A stretch of DNA of 64,000 nt from Chryseobacterium ureilyticum (GTDB taxonomy: Bacteria > Bacteroidota > Bacteroidia > Flavobacteriales > Weeksellaceae): positions 1 to 64,000 of the forward strand of contig NZ_FTOL01000007.1 of the NCBI RefSeq assembly GCF_900156735.1. The letters are read 5' to 3'. The position numbers and the translations under genes are program-made. The notes beneath the pieces are model-generated. The model saw only the letters and a list, made by a program, of their open reading frames with translations. It searched no databases and was not told the DNA's origin. How positions within the stretch are numbered: position 1 is the first letter of the stretch; each line of letters begins with the position of its first letter. Positions 42,759-51,258 of this stretch are shown here, in pieces.

Positions 42759-42790
42759 CGGCTGTCCTTTTCGGGCGGTCGTTTTTTTTT
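42759..42790 (+). terminator. lysA terminator
   Basis: A 9-bp stem (42759-42767 with 42773-42781, three wobble pairs), TTTTC loop and nine T. From 42791 to about 43009 no gene or clear signal is seen. Confidence 0.8.
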
Positions 42791-43009
42791 ATATAAAATA
42801 CTTGTATGTCATTAATAAGCCAAATTTTATTTTTTTTAAGTCTATAATGCTTTCTCTACATAGCAAATTTATAAAGGAAAAAACGCAAAGCGTGTATTAT
42901 TTTTTTTACTCTGAAAGCTTTAAGTTAAAATAAAACCTAGTTGTTCAAATCCAATAAAAGTTACAATTTTTTTAATAATAAATCCTGTCGGAATTTCCAA
43001 TTAATTAGT

Positions 43010-43052
43010 TAAATTTGATAGAGTTAGGAAATTTATCTCAATTGTGATAAAT
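43010..43052 (+). promoter_or_regulatory. poxB promoter element and downstream palindrome
   Basis: TAAATTTG (43010-43017) is an exact -7 match. A 22-bp palindrome follows at 43031-43052: arms ATTTATC and GATAAAT around a CAATTG centre, with a single mismatched T-T pair. Located between the expected transcription start and the ATG at 43081, it is well placed as a repressor site. Confidence 0.55.
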
Positions 43053-43080
43053 AAAAAATAACCATCAAATTTATTTAATT

Positions 43081-44814
43081 ATGGCTAAAAATATAGCAGA
43101 GCAAATTGTAGAAATGCTCGAAAATGCCAATGTGAAAAGAATTTATGCAGTAACAGGCGACAGTCTCAATCATCTCAATGCCGCAGTTAAAAAAAGCAGT
43201 ATCAAATGGATTCATGTGAGACATGAAGAAGTAGGAGCCTATGCCGCTGCCGCTGAAGCTGAACTTGATGGCTTTGCGGTATGCGCAGGAAGTTCCGGTC
43301 CAGGTCATGTTCACCTTATCAATGGAGTATACGATGCACACAGATCTCATGTTCCCATGTTGGTTATAGCATCTACAATTCCCAGTGATGAAATGGGAAT
43401 GGATTATTTCCAGGAAACCAACACGATAAAGCTTTTTGATGATTGTAGTCATTACAATCAGATGATTACAAGACCAGAGCAGGTACAAAGGGTTATGCAG
43501 ACTGCTATTCAGCATGCTATTTCTAAGAAAGGTGTAGCAGTGATTGGGCTTCCGGGAGATGTTTCCGAGATGGAAGCAGAAAAAGCAACAACCTCTGCGC
43601 AGATTTTTAAAACCAATCCTATTATCAGACCTTCTGATGATGAATTGAAACAATTAGCAGCACTTATTAACGAAAGTAAAAAAGTAACTCTTTATTGCGG
43701 TATTGGAGCAGGTGAAGCGAATAAAGAAGTTGTAGAGCTTTCCAGACTCTTGAAAGCACCAGTAGGGTATTCTTTCAGAGGGAAAATGGCAATTCAGCCA
43801 AACAATCCTAATGAAATTGGGCTTACAGGATTATTGGGATTTCCTTCCGCCTATCATGCGATGTACGAAGCTGATCTGGTAATTCTTCTGGGGACTGACT
43901 TCCCGTATCAGAAATTTATGCCGGTAAAAAATAAAATTGTTCAGATAGACGAAAGTCCAGAACGATTAGGACGAAGAGCGAAGCTTGAATTTGGGCTGGC
44001 GGGAGATATAAAGCAAACCATTATGGCTTTGATTCCTTTGCTGAAAGAAAAAAATGATGTAGATTTTCTCAATGAGCAACTTGCTTTTTATGATAAGGTA
44101 AAAGAAAATCAGATGGAATACGTCAAAGACTTTGGTAAAGAAGACGCTATTCAGCCGGAATATGTAACCCATACTTTAGATAGATTAGCAAAAAAAGATG
44201 CGATATTTACAGTAGATACGGGGATGTGTTGTGTTTGGGGTGCAAGATTTATTACAGGGACCGGGGAAAGAAAAATGCTAGGTTCATTTAATCATGGATC
44301 AATGGCAAATGCAATGCCTATGGCTATCGGAGCATCACTTGCTTATCCCGGAAAGCAGGTAATTGCGATGTGTGGTGATGGAGGTTTATCAATGTTGCTG
44401 GGCGATATGGCGACCATTTTCCAATATAAACTTCCGGTAAAGCTAATTGTTTTCAATAACAGAACCCTTGGTATGGTAAAGCTTGAAATGGAAGTAGGCG
44501 GAATGCCGGATAATGAAACAGATATGATCAATCCGGACTTTGCACTGGTAGCACAGGCTATGGGATACCCTGGGAAAAATGTGCACAAACCTGAAGAGGT
44601 TGAGAATGCCATTAAAGAATGCCTGGATCATGACGGTCCTTACCTTTTAAATATTTTTACCAATCCTAATGCATTAGCGCTTCCTCCAAAAATTGAATTT
44701 GATCAGATCGTAGGAATGACGAAATCTATGGCTCAGTTGATGTTGGGCGGAAAAATGGATGAGGTTTTGGAAACAGTTAAAAGTAACTATAAACACATTA
44801 AAGGCTTATTATGA
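43081..44814 (+). CDS. poxB: ThDP-dependent pyruvate dehydrogenase (quinone)/pyruvate oxidase
   Basis: A 577-residue ThDP/FAD enzyme similar to E. coli PoxB (572 aa). The N-terminal Pyr domain has the glutamate in RHEEVGAYAAAAEA, the middle domain binds FAD, and the C-terminal PP domain has the motif CGDGGLSML ... FNN (from about residue 431). The C-terminal tail resembles the membrane-binding amphipathic helix region of PoxB. It would convert pyruvate to acetate and CO2, passing electrons to menaquinone. Its own promoter, palindrome and terminator; single gene. An acetolactate synthase is excluded by overall similarity to PoxB. Confidence 0.88.
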   Translation: MAKNIAEQIVEMLENANVKRIYAVTGDSLNHLNAAVKKSSIKWIHVRHEEVGAYAAAAEAELDGFAVCAGSSGPGHVHLINGVYDAHRSHVPMLVIASTIPSDEMGMDYFQETNTIKLFDDCSHYNQMITRPEQVQRVMQTAIQHAISKKGVAVIGLPGDVSEMEAEKATTSAQIFKTNPIIRPSDDELKQLAALINESKKVTLYCGIGAGEANKEVVELSRLLKAPVGYSFRGKMAIQPNNPNEIGLTGLLGFPSAYHAMYEADLVILLGTDFPYQKFMPVKNKIVQIDESPERLGRRAKLEFGLAGDIKQTIMALIPLLKEKNDVDFLNEQLAFYDKVKENQMEYVKDFGKEDAIQPEYVTHTLDRLAKKDAIFTVDTGMCCVWGARFITGTGERKMLGSFNHGSMANAMPMAIGASLAYPGKQVIAMCGDGGLSMLLGDMATIFQYKLPVKLIVFNNRTLGMVKLEMEVGGMPDNETDMINPDFALVAQAMGYPGKNVHKPEEVENAIKECLDHDGPYLLNIFTNPNALALPPKIEFDQIVGMTKSMAQLMLGGKMDEVLETVKSNYKHIKGLL

Positions 44815-44868
44815 TCTGAGACAATGTATCATAAACATTATTTAAAAGTTTAATCATCACCATATCCT

Positions 44869-44897
44869 AAGAACTTCATACTTTGTGTGAAGTTTTT
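44869..44897 (+). terminator. poxB terminator
   Basis: A roughly 12-bp stem AAGAACTTCATAC with GTGTGAAGTTTTT (wobbles at two positions), a 3-base loop and a T-rich tail, 54 bases past the stop. Confidence 0.78.
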
Positions 44898-44922
44898 CTT
44901 TTTTATAAGGGATGTAAATATT

Positions 44923-44930
44923 TACCTTTG
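44923..44930 (+). promoter_or_regulatory. -7 element of the TonB_C-like pair
   Basis: TACCTTTG, an exact TAnnTTTG match, 28 bases before the ATG at 44958. It also argues against starts farther upstream in the same frame. Confidence 0.5.
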
Positions 44931-44957
44931 CTTAATAATTCTATAACAAATCAAGCT

Positions 44958-45437
44958 ATGAGAACGATACTTTTATTTTTTGCTTTATGCGTTGCAAACT
45001 TTACATTTGCCCAGGAGCTTGAGGACAGGGATGATTCCTTTATCGTAGAGAACAATAAAAACCTTTTTAAAATTGACGTTAAAGAACCTTTTCTACAGGT
45101 AGCCGTAAAGTGTCATGACTTTAAACCTGCATCTTTTGAAGGGGGAGCTTCTGCATACAAAGATATATTGAGTAAGTACATGTATACTTATCTGAATGCA
45201 GATTTCTATACTTTAAGCGGAGACTTTACATTTACGTTGATCATTGATACTACGGGTAGAGTAATTGATGCCATAGGAGCTCCTAAAGTTTTACACAGTG
45301 AAGCTTTCTTTGATGATATGCAATATGTGGTAAGAAGGATGAAGAAAAATTGGACTCCTGCAACTTGTGATGGGCAGCCAGTAAAATCTCAAATGAAAGT
45401 AAAAATGAACTTCTCTTCATTATCAGTAGATATGTAA
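44958..45437 (+). CDS. Secreted TonB C-terminal-like domain protein
   Basis: A 159-residue protein with a signal peptide ending FTFAQ (about residue 20) and one C-terminal domain with the TonB_C pattern: strand FTFTLIIDTTGRVIDAIG, helix DDMQYVVRRMKK, then NWTPATCDGQPVKSQMKVKMNF. It has no membrane anchor and no Pro-rich spacer, so it is not a standard energy transducer. Start ATG 44958 gives the natural signal peptide; an upstream in-frame start would add 25 residues of leader. The next gene, 7 bases downstream, encodes a similar protein. Confidence 0.75.
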   Translation: MRTILLFFALCVANFTFAQELEDRDDSFIVENNKNLFKIDVKEPFLQVAVKCHDFKPASFEGGASAYKDILSKYMYTYLNADFYTLSGDFTFTLIIDTTGRVIDAIGAPKVLHSEAFFDDMQYVVRRMKKNWTPATCDGQPVKSQMKVKMNFSSLSVDM

Positions 45438-45444
45438 CCTCGAA

Positions 45445-45828
45445 ATGATGAATAAAAAACTACTAACCATTTTCTTATTTGCTTTATTTTCATTGAATTT
45501 ATCTGCACAGGAAGCAGTAAAGAATTCATCTGACAAAGCTATGCCCGGAGGAATGAACAGCTTCAGAGCAGAAGTGGCAAAACAAATTGACCTTAGTGAT
45601 TTTATTTGGAAGGAACCTTTTAGGCTGGTGGTGACATTCATTGTAAGTAAAGAAGGGAAGATGGAGAATATCAAATTAGAAGAATCATCAGGAAACACTG
45701 AATTTGATCAAAGAATTCTGGACGGAATTAAACGTATCAGAAAGAAAAAATGGACTCCAGCACGTAAAAACGGAGAACCTGTAGAGTCTTTTTACACGCT
45801 TCCGCTAACTTTTCACCCTCCAAAATAA
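45445..45828 (+). CDS. Secreted TonB C-terminal-like domain protein, second copy
   Basis: A 127-residue protein with a signal peptide ending NLSAQ (about residue 22; two ATGs, 45445 and 45448). The domain follows the same scheme as its neighbour: LVVTFIVSKEGKMENIKLEESSG, helix FDQRILDGIKRIRKKK, then WTPARKNGEPVESFYTLPLTF. The WTPA-x-NG-PV block is shared with the preceding protein and with the C-terminus of the BlaR1-like protein at 10524. Probably a periplasmic domain protein of unknown partner; likely an operon with the preceding gene. Confidence 0.78.
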   Translation: MMNKKLLTIFLFALFSLNLSAQEAVKNSSDKAMPGGMNSFRAEVAKQIDLSDFIWKEPFRLVVTFIVSKEGKMENIKLEESSGNTEFDQRILDGIKRIRKKKWTPARKNGEPVESFYTLPLTFHPPK

Positions 45829-45856
45829 TCTCCTGACATTCTGTCACAATATTTTG

Positions 45857-45864
45857 TATCTTTG
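45857..45864 (+). promoter_or_regulatory. -7 element of miaB
   Basis: TATCTTTG, an exact TAnnTTTG match, 76-83 bases before miaB. The leader contains a small hairpin (CACGGAG with CTCTGTG, about 45893-45911). Confidence 0.5.
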
Positions 45865-45939
45865 CAGACTCATCTGTTCGTAATTTAAAATTCACGGAGC
45901 AATTCTCTGTGTTTTAATCTCGAACCAAAATTGATTATC

Positions 45940-47376
45940 GTGCAGGAAAAATATATAGACGAAACAAAACAGGGTGAAGCTTTTGCTATTGCCGAAAGAC
46001 CGGAAAATTCTAAAAAACTGTTTTTAGAAAGCTATGGTTGTCAGATGAACTTTTCGGATTCTGAAATTGTTGCATCCATCCTTAATGAACAAGGGTACAA
46101 TACAACAATGAAAGTTGAAGAAGCAGATCTGATCCTGTTAAACACTTGTTCTATCCGTGAAAAAGCAGAGCAAACTGTAAGAATGCGTCTTTCCCAGTTC
46201 AAGAATCTTAAAAAAGAAAAACCGAATATGACGGTTGGTGTTCTTGGATGTATGGCAGAAAGACTAAAAACTAAATTTTTAGAAGAAGAACAATTAGTGG
46301 ATCTGGTTGTTGGTCCGGATGCTTATAGAGATTTACCCAACCTTCTGAAAGAAACGGATGATGGTAGAGATGCTATCAATGTAATCCTTTCAAAAGAAGA
46401 AACCTATGCAGATATCAATCCGGTTCGTTTAGGCGGAAACGGAGTTACAGCTTTTGTTACCATTACAAGAGGGTGTGATAATATGTGTACTTTCTGTGTA
46501 GTACCATTTACAAGAGGAAGAGAAAGAAGCCGTGATCCACATTCCATCATTGAAGAATGTAAAAGCCTTGCAGATAGTGGCTATAAAGAGATTACCCTTT
46601 TAGGTCAGAACGTAGACTCTTACTTATGGTATGGAGGAGGTCCTAAAAAAGATTTTGCCAAAGCTTCAGAAATGCAGAAAGCTACAGCCGTGAACTTTGC
46701 TCAATTACTTGATCAGGTGGCTAAAGCTGTTCCTGAAATGAGAATCAGATTCTCTACATCAAATCCTCAGGATATGAGTATTGATGTATTCAAAATGATG
46801 GCAAAACACGAAAATATCTGTAAATACGTACACCTTCCTGTACAAAGCGGAAGCAATAATATGCTTGAAGCTATGAACAGACAACATACCCGTGAAGAAT
46901 ACCTTGAATTGATCAGAAAAGCGAAGGAAATTGTTCCGGAAGTAGCTTTCTCCCAGGATATGATCGTAGGATTCTGTAATGAATCAGAACAAGATCACCA
47001 GGATACATTAAGTCTGATGAAAGAAGTACAATATGATTACGGTTATATGTTTGCTTATTCAGAAAGACCAGGAACCCCTGCACATAAGAAAATGGAAGAC
47101 AACATTCCTGCGGATGTGAAGCAGAGACGTCTTGCTGAGGTTATTGCGCTTCAGGGAGAACTTTCCAGAATGAGAATGAAATCTTATGTAGGAAGAATGC
47201 ATCAAATTCTGATCGAAGGAACTTCCAAGAAAAATGAAAATCAATGGAAAGGAAGAAACTCTCAGAATGCCGTATGTGTTTTCGATAAATTGGAAGGACA
47301 GCAGATTGGTGACATTGTGAACGTTTTTGTTTATGATAATACCCAAGGCACACTTTTAGGAAGAATTGCAGAATAA
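45940..47376 (+). CDS. miaB: tRNA-2-methylthio-N6-dimethylallyladenosine synthase
   Basis: A 478-residue radical-SAM methylthiotransferase acting on i6A37 of tRNA. The N-terminal UPF0004 domain has cysteines in SYGCQMN, NTCSIREKA and LGCMAERL (second cluster); the radical SAM motif is GCDNMCTFC; a TRAM domain forms the C-terminus (about 415-478). The start is set at GTG 45940 (MQEKYIDE); a TTG three codons upstream at 45931 is the alternative, and there is no ATG. MiaE, the next enzyme of the pathway, is encoded at 20883-21461. Three small secreted-protein genes follow or precede it. Confidence 0.93.
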   Translation: MQEKYIDETKQGEAFAIAERPENSKKLFLESYGCQMNFSDSEIVASILNEQGYNTTMKVEEADLILLNTCSIREKAEQTVRMRLSQFKNLKKEKPNMTVGVLGCMAERLKTKFLEEEQLVDLVVGPDAYRDLPNLLKETDDGRDAINVILSKEETYADINPVRLGGNGVTAFVTITRGCDNMCTFCVVPFTRGRERSRDPHSIIEECKSLADSGYKEITLLGQNVDSYLWYGGGPKKDFAKASEMQKATAVNFAQLLDQVAKAVPEMRIRFSTSNPQDMSIDVFKMMAKHENICKYVHLPVQSGSNNMLEAMNRQHTREEYLELIRKAKEIVPEVAFSQDMIVGFCNESEQDHQDTLSLMKEVQYDYGYMFAYSERPGTPAHKKMEDNIPADVKQRRLAEVIALQGELSRMRMKSYVGRMHQILIEGTSKKNENQWKGRNSQNAVCVFDKLEGQQIGDIVNVFVYDNTQGTLLGRIAE

Positions 47377-47381
47377 ATTAA

Positions 47382-47900
47382 GTGACAAAGGCGGTTTATC
47401 TTTTATTATTGCTCTTTTTCACCCTGTTTTCATGCCAGGCAGAAAAGAACATGAGTAGATATCCGGATACCGTAGGTGATATAACATTTGATGAAAAACT
47501 GGATGAAGCTGGTTTTGAGAAGTGTGGAAAAGGAAAGAACATACCTTTCAGCTTTCAATATTATCACGGACCGAAGATGTTCCAGTATAAAGGAGAGAAA
47601 ATTGCCATTGTTGAAAAACTTAAAAAAGAAAATATATATTCAGAAAAGAAAATCAATGGTTATATTACCGTTAGATTTTTAGTAAATTGTGAAGGGAAAA
47701 CAGGATTGTTCAGACTCAAGCATATGAATTCGGATTTGAAAGATCTTGCTTTGGATGAAGAATTGGAAAATAAGCTGTTGAAATTCACAAAATCATTGAA
47801 TGGCTGGATGCCAAAAGAGATAGAAGGTTTAAAAGTAGATTACTATCAGTATTTAACCTATAAAATTGAAGATGGAAAAGTTTCAGAGGTATTACCTTAG
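47382..47900 (+). CDS. Lipoprotein with TonB_C-like domain
   Basis: A 172-residue predicted lipoprotein started at GTG 47382, 5 bases after miaB. Signal with lipobox LFSC (about residue 18). The rest again shows a TonB_C-like order: strand GYITVRFLVNCEGKTGLFRLKHM, helix DEELENKLLKFTKSL, then NGWMPKEIEGLKVDYYQYLTY. The match is weaker than in the two proteins before miaB. The next gene overlaps its 3' end by 29 bases. No known function; possibly co-transcribed with miaB. Confidence 0.7.
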   Translation: MTKAVYLLLLLFFTLFSCQAEKNMSRYPDTVGDITFDEKLDEAGFEKCGKGKNIPFSFQYYHGPKMFQYKGEKIAIVEKLKKENIYSEKKINGYITVRFLVNCEGKTGLFRLKHMNSDLKDLALDEELENKLLKFTKSLNGWMPKEIEGLKVDYYQYLTYKIEDGKVSEVLP

Positions 47901-48669
47901 CTTTTTGTTACTTATAGTGTACACCAATACTATTGCACAGGTAAACTGTAATGCAATAGAGGGTGAGGACTGCAAAAAAGCCTGTGAACTTTACAATCAA
48001 GCTTCAGATTTACAAGGCTTCAGAGAGTCTCAGGAAGGTTTTGATAGGGCTATTGAACTTTGCCCCGATTTTTCCAATGCTTATATGGAAAAAGCGGTAC
48101 CTTATCTCAAGAACGGAGATTTTGCAACCTGGAAAATCCTCATTGATAAAGCCGTTACTTTAAATCCTAAAATGCACCTTGGCTACAGAGGCTGGTGTAA
48201 ATTTCAGTTTTTAGGAGATTATAAAGGTGCCATTCAAGACTTAGAAAAATTTCGAAAATATTATCCCGAAGATCTTGGAAGGTCGTTAAACGGTGATTAC
48301 CATCTGGATGTAGTAAAAGCTATGTCCTATAGTGCTTTAGGGCAAAAAGAAAAAGCAGCAGGAATTATTGAAAGACTGCTTGCCACAAAAGGTTATGTGA
48401 AGGGAATGTTTGATCATTACCAGCTTGGCGTAACCTATTTCGAACAGGGAAAATATGACAAAGCCCTGGAAAATTTTGAAAAACAAAGCAAAGAATACGA
48501 CTTTGCTGAGAACATATACTTTAAAAGTAAAGTTTCTAAGATCAGAAACAAGGATTATTTAGATTTAAAAATGTTAGCCTTACAAACGTATGATGACGGG
48601 AAGACCATGAAAGATGTCTACACTCATCATTTTAACAAAGTCTACAGACAGCAGATTGAAGAGCTGTAG
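47872..48669 (+). CDS. Secreted TPR protein
   Basis: A 265-residue protein started at ATG 47872 (a TTG two codons upstream is less likely). Signal peptide ending NTIAQ (about residue 23), then tetratricopeptide repeats: ACELYNQASDLQGFRESQEGFDRAIEL, an irregular middle part, and HYQLGVTYFEQGKYDKALENFEKQS. TPR proteins bind other proteins; the partner may be the overlapping lipoprotein gene's product. The 29-base overlap points to coupled translation. Confidence 0.78.
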   Translation: MEKFQRYYLSFLLLIVYTNTIAQVNCNAIEGEDCKKACELYNQASDLQGFRESQEGFDRAIELCPDFSNAYMEKAVPYLKNGDFATWKILIDKAVTLNPKMHLGYRGWCKFQFLGDYKGAIQDLEKFRKYYPEDLGRSLNGDYHLDVVKAMSYSALGQKEKAAGIIERLLATKGYVKGMFDHYQLGVTYFEQGKYDKALENFEKQSKEYDFAENIYFKSKVSKIRNKDYLDLKMLALQTYDDGKTMKDVYTHHFNKVYRQQIEEL

Positions 48670-48705
48670 AACATTAACATTAAATCAATAATCAAACATT
48701 TACTT

Positions 48706-49995
48706 ATGAGCAACGAGTTACAAAACATAAAAAACCGCTTCGGAATTATCGGGAACTTTCCGGCACTCAATAGGGCACTGGAAAAATCTATTCAGGTAGC
48801 TCCTACAGACATTTCCGTTCTTGTTATCGGAGAAAGTGGGGTGGGAAAAGAATTTATTCCGAAGATCATCCATTCAGAATCCAGAAGAAAACACCAGCCT
48901 TATATTGTTGTAAACTGTGGGGCTATTCCTGAGGGAACCATAGATTCAGAATTATTCGGTCACGAAAAAGGAGCCTTTACAGGAGCTACAGCTACCAGAA
49001 AAGGGTACTTTGAAGTAGCAGATGGAGGTACAATCTTTCTTGATGAGGTGGGAGAACTTCCGTTACAGACGCAGGTTCGTCTTTTAAGAGTCCTGGAAAG
49101 CGGTGAATTTATGAAAGTAGGTTCTTCACAGGTTCAAAAGACCAACGTAAGAATTGTAGCCGCTACCAATGTCAATATGATGAAGGCTATTCATGATGGG
49201 AGATTCCGTGAGGATTTATATTACCGTTTGAATACTGTTCAGATCGATATGCCTCCTTTGAGAGAAAGAAAAGGAGATATTCATTTATTGTTCAGAAAGT
49301 TCGCAATAGATTTTGCAGAGAAATACAGAATGCCTGAGCTTGAATTAGAGCCTAGCGCAGTTCATTATATAGAAAGCTACTCTTTCCCTGGGAATGTCCG
49401 CCAATTAAGAAACTTAGTTGAGCAAATGACCGTTGTGGAAAGAAACAGAAACATTACAGCAGAAAAGCTTGCAGAATATATTCCGATGGAAACACATCTG
49501 CCAATGGTCGTAAATAACCAGAGTACACCTAAGCAGAACGACTTCGGAAGCGAAAGAGAAATTATGTATAAAATTCTCTTCGATATGCGTAATGATATTA
49601 ATGATTTAAAATCCTTAACTTCGGAATTAATAAAGAACAGAGGAACTGCAGACTTAAGCAATCATGAGAAAAGTCTGATCAATAGAATTTATACTCCTGA
49701 AAGTCAACAACAAGTAAACTCAGGATCTTTATTGTATTTTGAGAATAATAATGATACTCCAACCGTTCAGACTCCAACAATTATTTCAAGCCCGGAAGAT
49801 AGCTATGAAGATATTGAGGATATTGAAGTGGAAGAAAACAGACCAGAGTCTTTATCACTTCAGAATAATGAAAAGGACTTGATTATTAAAGCGTTGGAGA
49901 AGCATAAAGGACGCAGGAACAGAGCTGCAGATGAACTTGGAATTTCACAAAGAACTTTATACAGAAAAATAAAACAATATAATCTGGAAGATTAA
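48706..49995 (+). CDS. Sigma-54-dependent transcriptional activator (AAA+ and Fis-type HTH)
   Basis: A 429-residue activator of RpoN promoters. AAA+ domain from about residue 12 with Walker A GESGVGKE (42-49), the sigma-54 contact loop GAFTGA (89-94), Walker B FLDEVGELP and the arginine finger region FREDLYYRLN. A spacer of about 110 residues follows, then a Fis-type HTH (NRAADELGISQRTLYRKIKQY) at the end. There is no N-terminal receiver or GAF domain, so signal input must act on the AAA+ domain or the spacer. It is followed at 13 bases by a membrane protein and lptE, an order typical of flavobacteria. Confidence 0.93.
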   Translation: MSNELQNIKNRFGIIGNFPALNRALEKSIQVAPTDISVLVIGESGVGKEFIPKIIHSESRRKHQPYIVVNCGAIPEGTIDSELFGHEKGAFTGATATRKGYFEVADGGTIFLDEVGELPLQTQVRLLRVLESGEFMKVGSSQVQKTNVRIVAATNVNMMKAIHDGRFREDLYYRLNTVQIDMPPLRERKGDIHLLFRKFAIDFAEKYRMPELELEPSAVHYIESYSFPGNVRQLRNLVEQMTVVERNRNITAEKLAEYIPMETHLPMVVNNQSTPKQNDFGSEREIMYKILFDMRNDINDLKSLTSELIKNRGTADLSNHEKSLINRIYTPESQQQVNSGSLLYFENNNDTPTVQTPTIISSPEDSYEDIEDIEVEENRPESLSLQNNEKDLIIKALEKHKGRRNRAADELGISQRTLYRKIKQYNLED

Positions 49996-50008
49996 CCAAA
50001 CATAAATA

Positions 50009-50713
50009 ATGAAAACATTTTTAGCACCTAAACCAATCAATTTTAAAATCGGAGAATATATCAATAAAGGTATCGAACTTCTAAAGAAAGACTTCGTAAA
50101 CATCTTTGTAGCTTTTTTATTATGCTGTCTTATGTCTATCATTCCTTTTTGTGCAGCAGTAGCAATGGGGAATATGTATAAATACCTTGGAAAGCTTAAC
50201 AAAAATCAGCAGGCTAGTCCCGGAGACATTTTTGATTTTAAAGATTTTATGCCTTATTTTATTCTGCAGTTAATTATTCTTGGAGGTTTCTTACTGCTTT
50301 ATATTCCTTTGATTATCGTAATGGTAGTTACAGGAGCTATTTCAGGTAATGATCAGGGAAATCCATTGTTGGTATTGTTTATGATTCCTTATTTGTTTAT
50401 CATGATTGCAGCTATTTATTATTTTGCTTTGAAAGCATTTTATATTGCTCCATTGATCAGTCTTAAAGGAATTACAGATATAAAAGAAGCTTGGAATATT
50501 TCAAAAGTAATGACTAAAGGTAATCTATTGTCTATTTTTCTTTTCTCATTAATAGTAAGTATCTTATCTCAGGTAGGTTTTCTTGCCTGTGGTATTGGTG
50601 TTTTTCTTACCTTACCTTTCTTATACACTGCAAATTATTTTGCTTATGAAGATGCTATTCAACAAATTGAGCATGATGAAATCACTGAAATTGGATCTAA
50701 AAATGAATTTTAA
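50009..50713 (+). CDS. Polytopic membrane protein of unknown function
   Basis: A 234-residue protein with about six membrane segments and a short polar N-terminus (FLAPKPINFKIGEYINKGIELLKKD) typical of DUF975/YciC-like proteins. It contains the amphipathic segment DIKEAWNISKVMTKGN before the last membrane pair, comparable to the segments in the proteins at 5398 and 6196. It overlaps lptE by 11 bases and follows the sigma-54 activator by 13, so the three genes form an operon. The function is unknown; a link to envelope assembly is suggested only by position. Confidence 0.75.
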   Translation: MKTFLAPKPINFKIGEYINKGIELLKKDFVNIFVAFLLCCLMSIIPFCAAVAMGNMYKYLGKLNKNQQASPGDIFDFKDFMPYFILQLIILGGFLLLYIPLIIVMVVTGAISGNDQGNPLLVLFMIPYLFIMIAAIYYFALKAFYIAPLISLKGITDIKEAWNISKVMTKGNLLSIFLFSLIVSILSQVGFLACGIGVFLTLPFLYTANYFAYEDAIQQIEHDEITEIGSKNEF

Positions 50714-51257
50714 AATTAAAAATATTAATCTGAAACAGCCTGCAAGGGTTGCTATACTCTTCGTTCTGATGGGTGTTTTAAACTCGTGCTACAGCTTTAG
50801 CCAGGGTGGAGCCCTTAAAGACGAGAAAACCATTCAGATCAATGAATTTCCGAATAATGCCCCTCTTGTGAACCCGGCATTATCACAACAGTTCTCTACA
50901 GATATTCAGAACAGGTTTCTTCAGAGAACAACTTTGAAGGGAACAAAAGAAAATCCGGATATTCTGGTAGAAGGAGAAATTACAGACTATACAATTACTC
51001 CTACAACAATCAGTTCCACTACAGAGAAAAACCCTTCCGGTGGAGTGATTCAGCAGGCACAAAACAAGCTTATGATCACTGTGAAAGTGCATTATGAGAA
51101 TAAAGTAAATGTAGAAGCAAGTTTTGACAGAACCTATACTGATGAAGCTGTTTTTAACAGTAATCTATCACAGAGTGATATCGAAAGTCAGCAGGTGAAA
51201 GTTGTAACAGAGAGAATTATTAACAAGATTTTTAACGACATTGTAGCGAATTGGTAA
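50703..51257 (+). CDS. lptE: LptE-like LPS assembly lipoprotein
   Basis: A 184-residue lipoprotein with lipobox LNSC (C29) followed by YSFSQGGAL and the paired strands/helices of LptE: TIQINEFPNNAPLVNPALSQQFSTDIQNRFLQ and DILVEGEITDY. In E. coli LptE plugs the LptD barrel during LPS insertion. ATG 50703 overlaps the preceding membrane protein gene by 11 bases; starts further upstream lie deep inside that gene. Family assignment rests on the lipoprotein pattern and the known flavobacterial order sigma-54 activator-lptE. Confidence 0.85.
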   Translation: MNFKIKNINLKQPARVAILFVLMGVLNSCYSFSQGGALKDEKTIQINEFPNNAPLVNPALSQQFSTDIQNRFLQRTTLKGTKENPDILVEGEITDYTITPTTISSTTEKNPSGGVIQQAQNKLMITVKVHYENKVNVEASFDRTYTDEAVFNSNLSQSDIESQQVKVVTERIINKIFNDIVANW

Positions 51258-51258
51258 G

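Noticed and set aside
43075..43653. Long open frame (192 codons) on the minus strand opposite poxB
   Set aside because: It is antisense to a clear enzyme gene, with a composition typical of a shadow frame and no recognisable domain.
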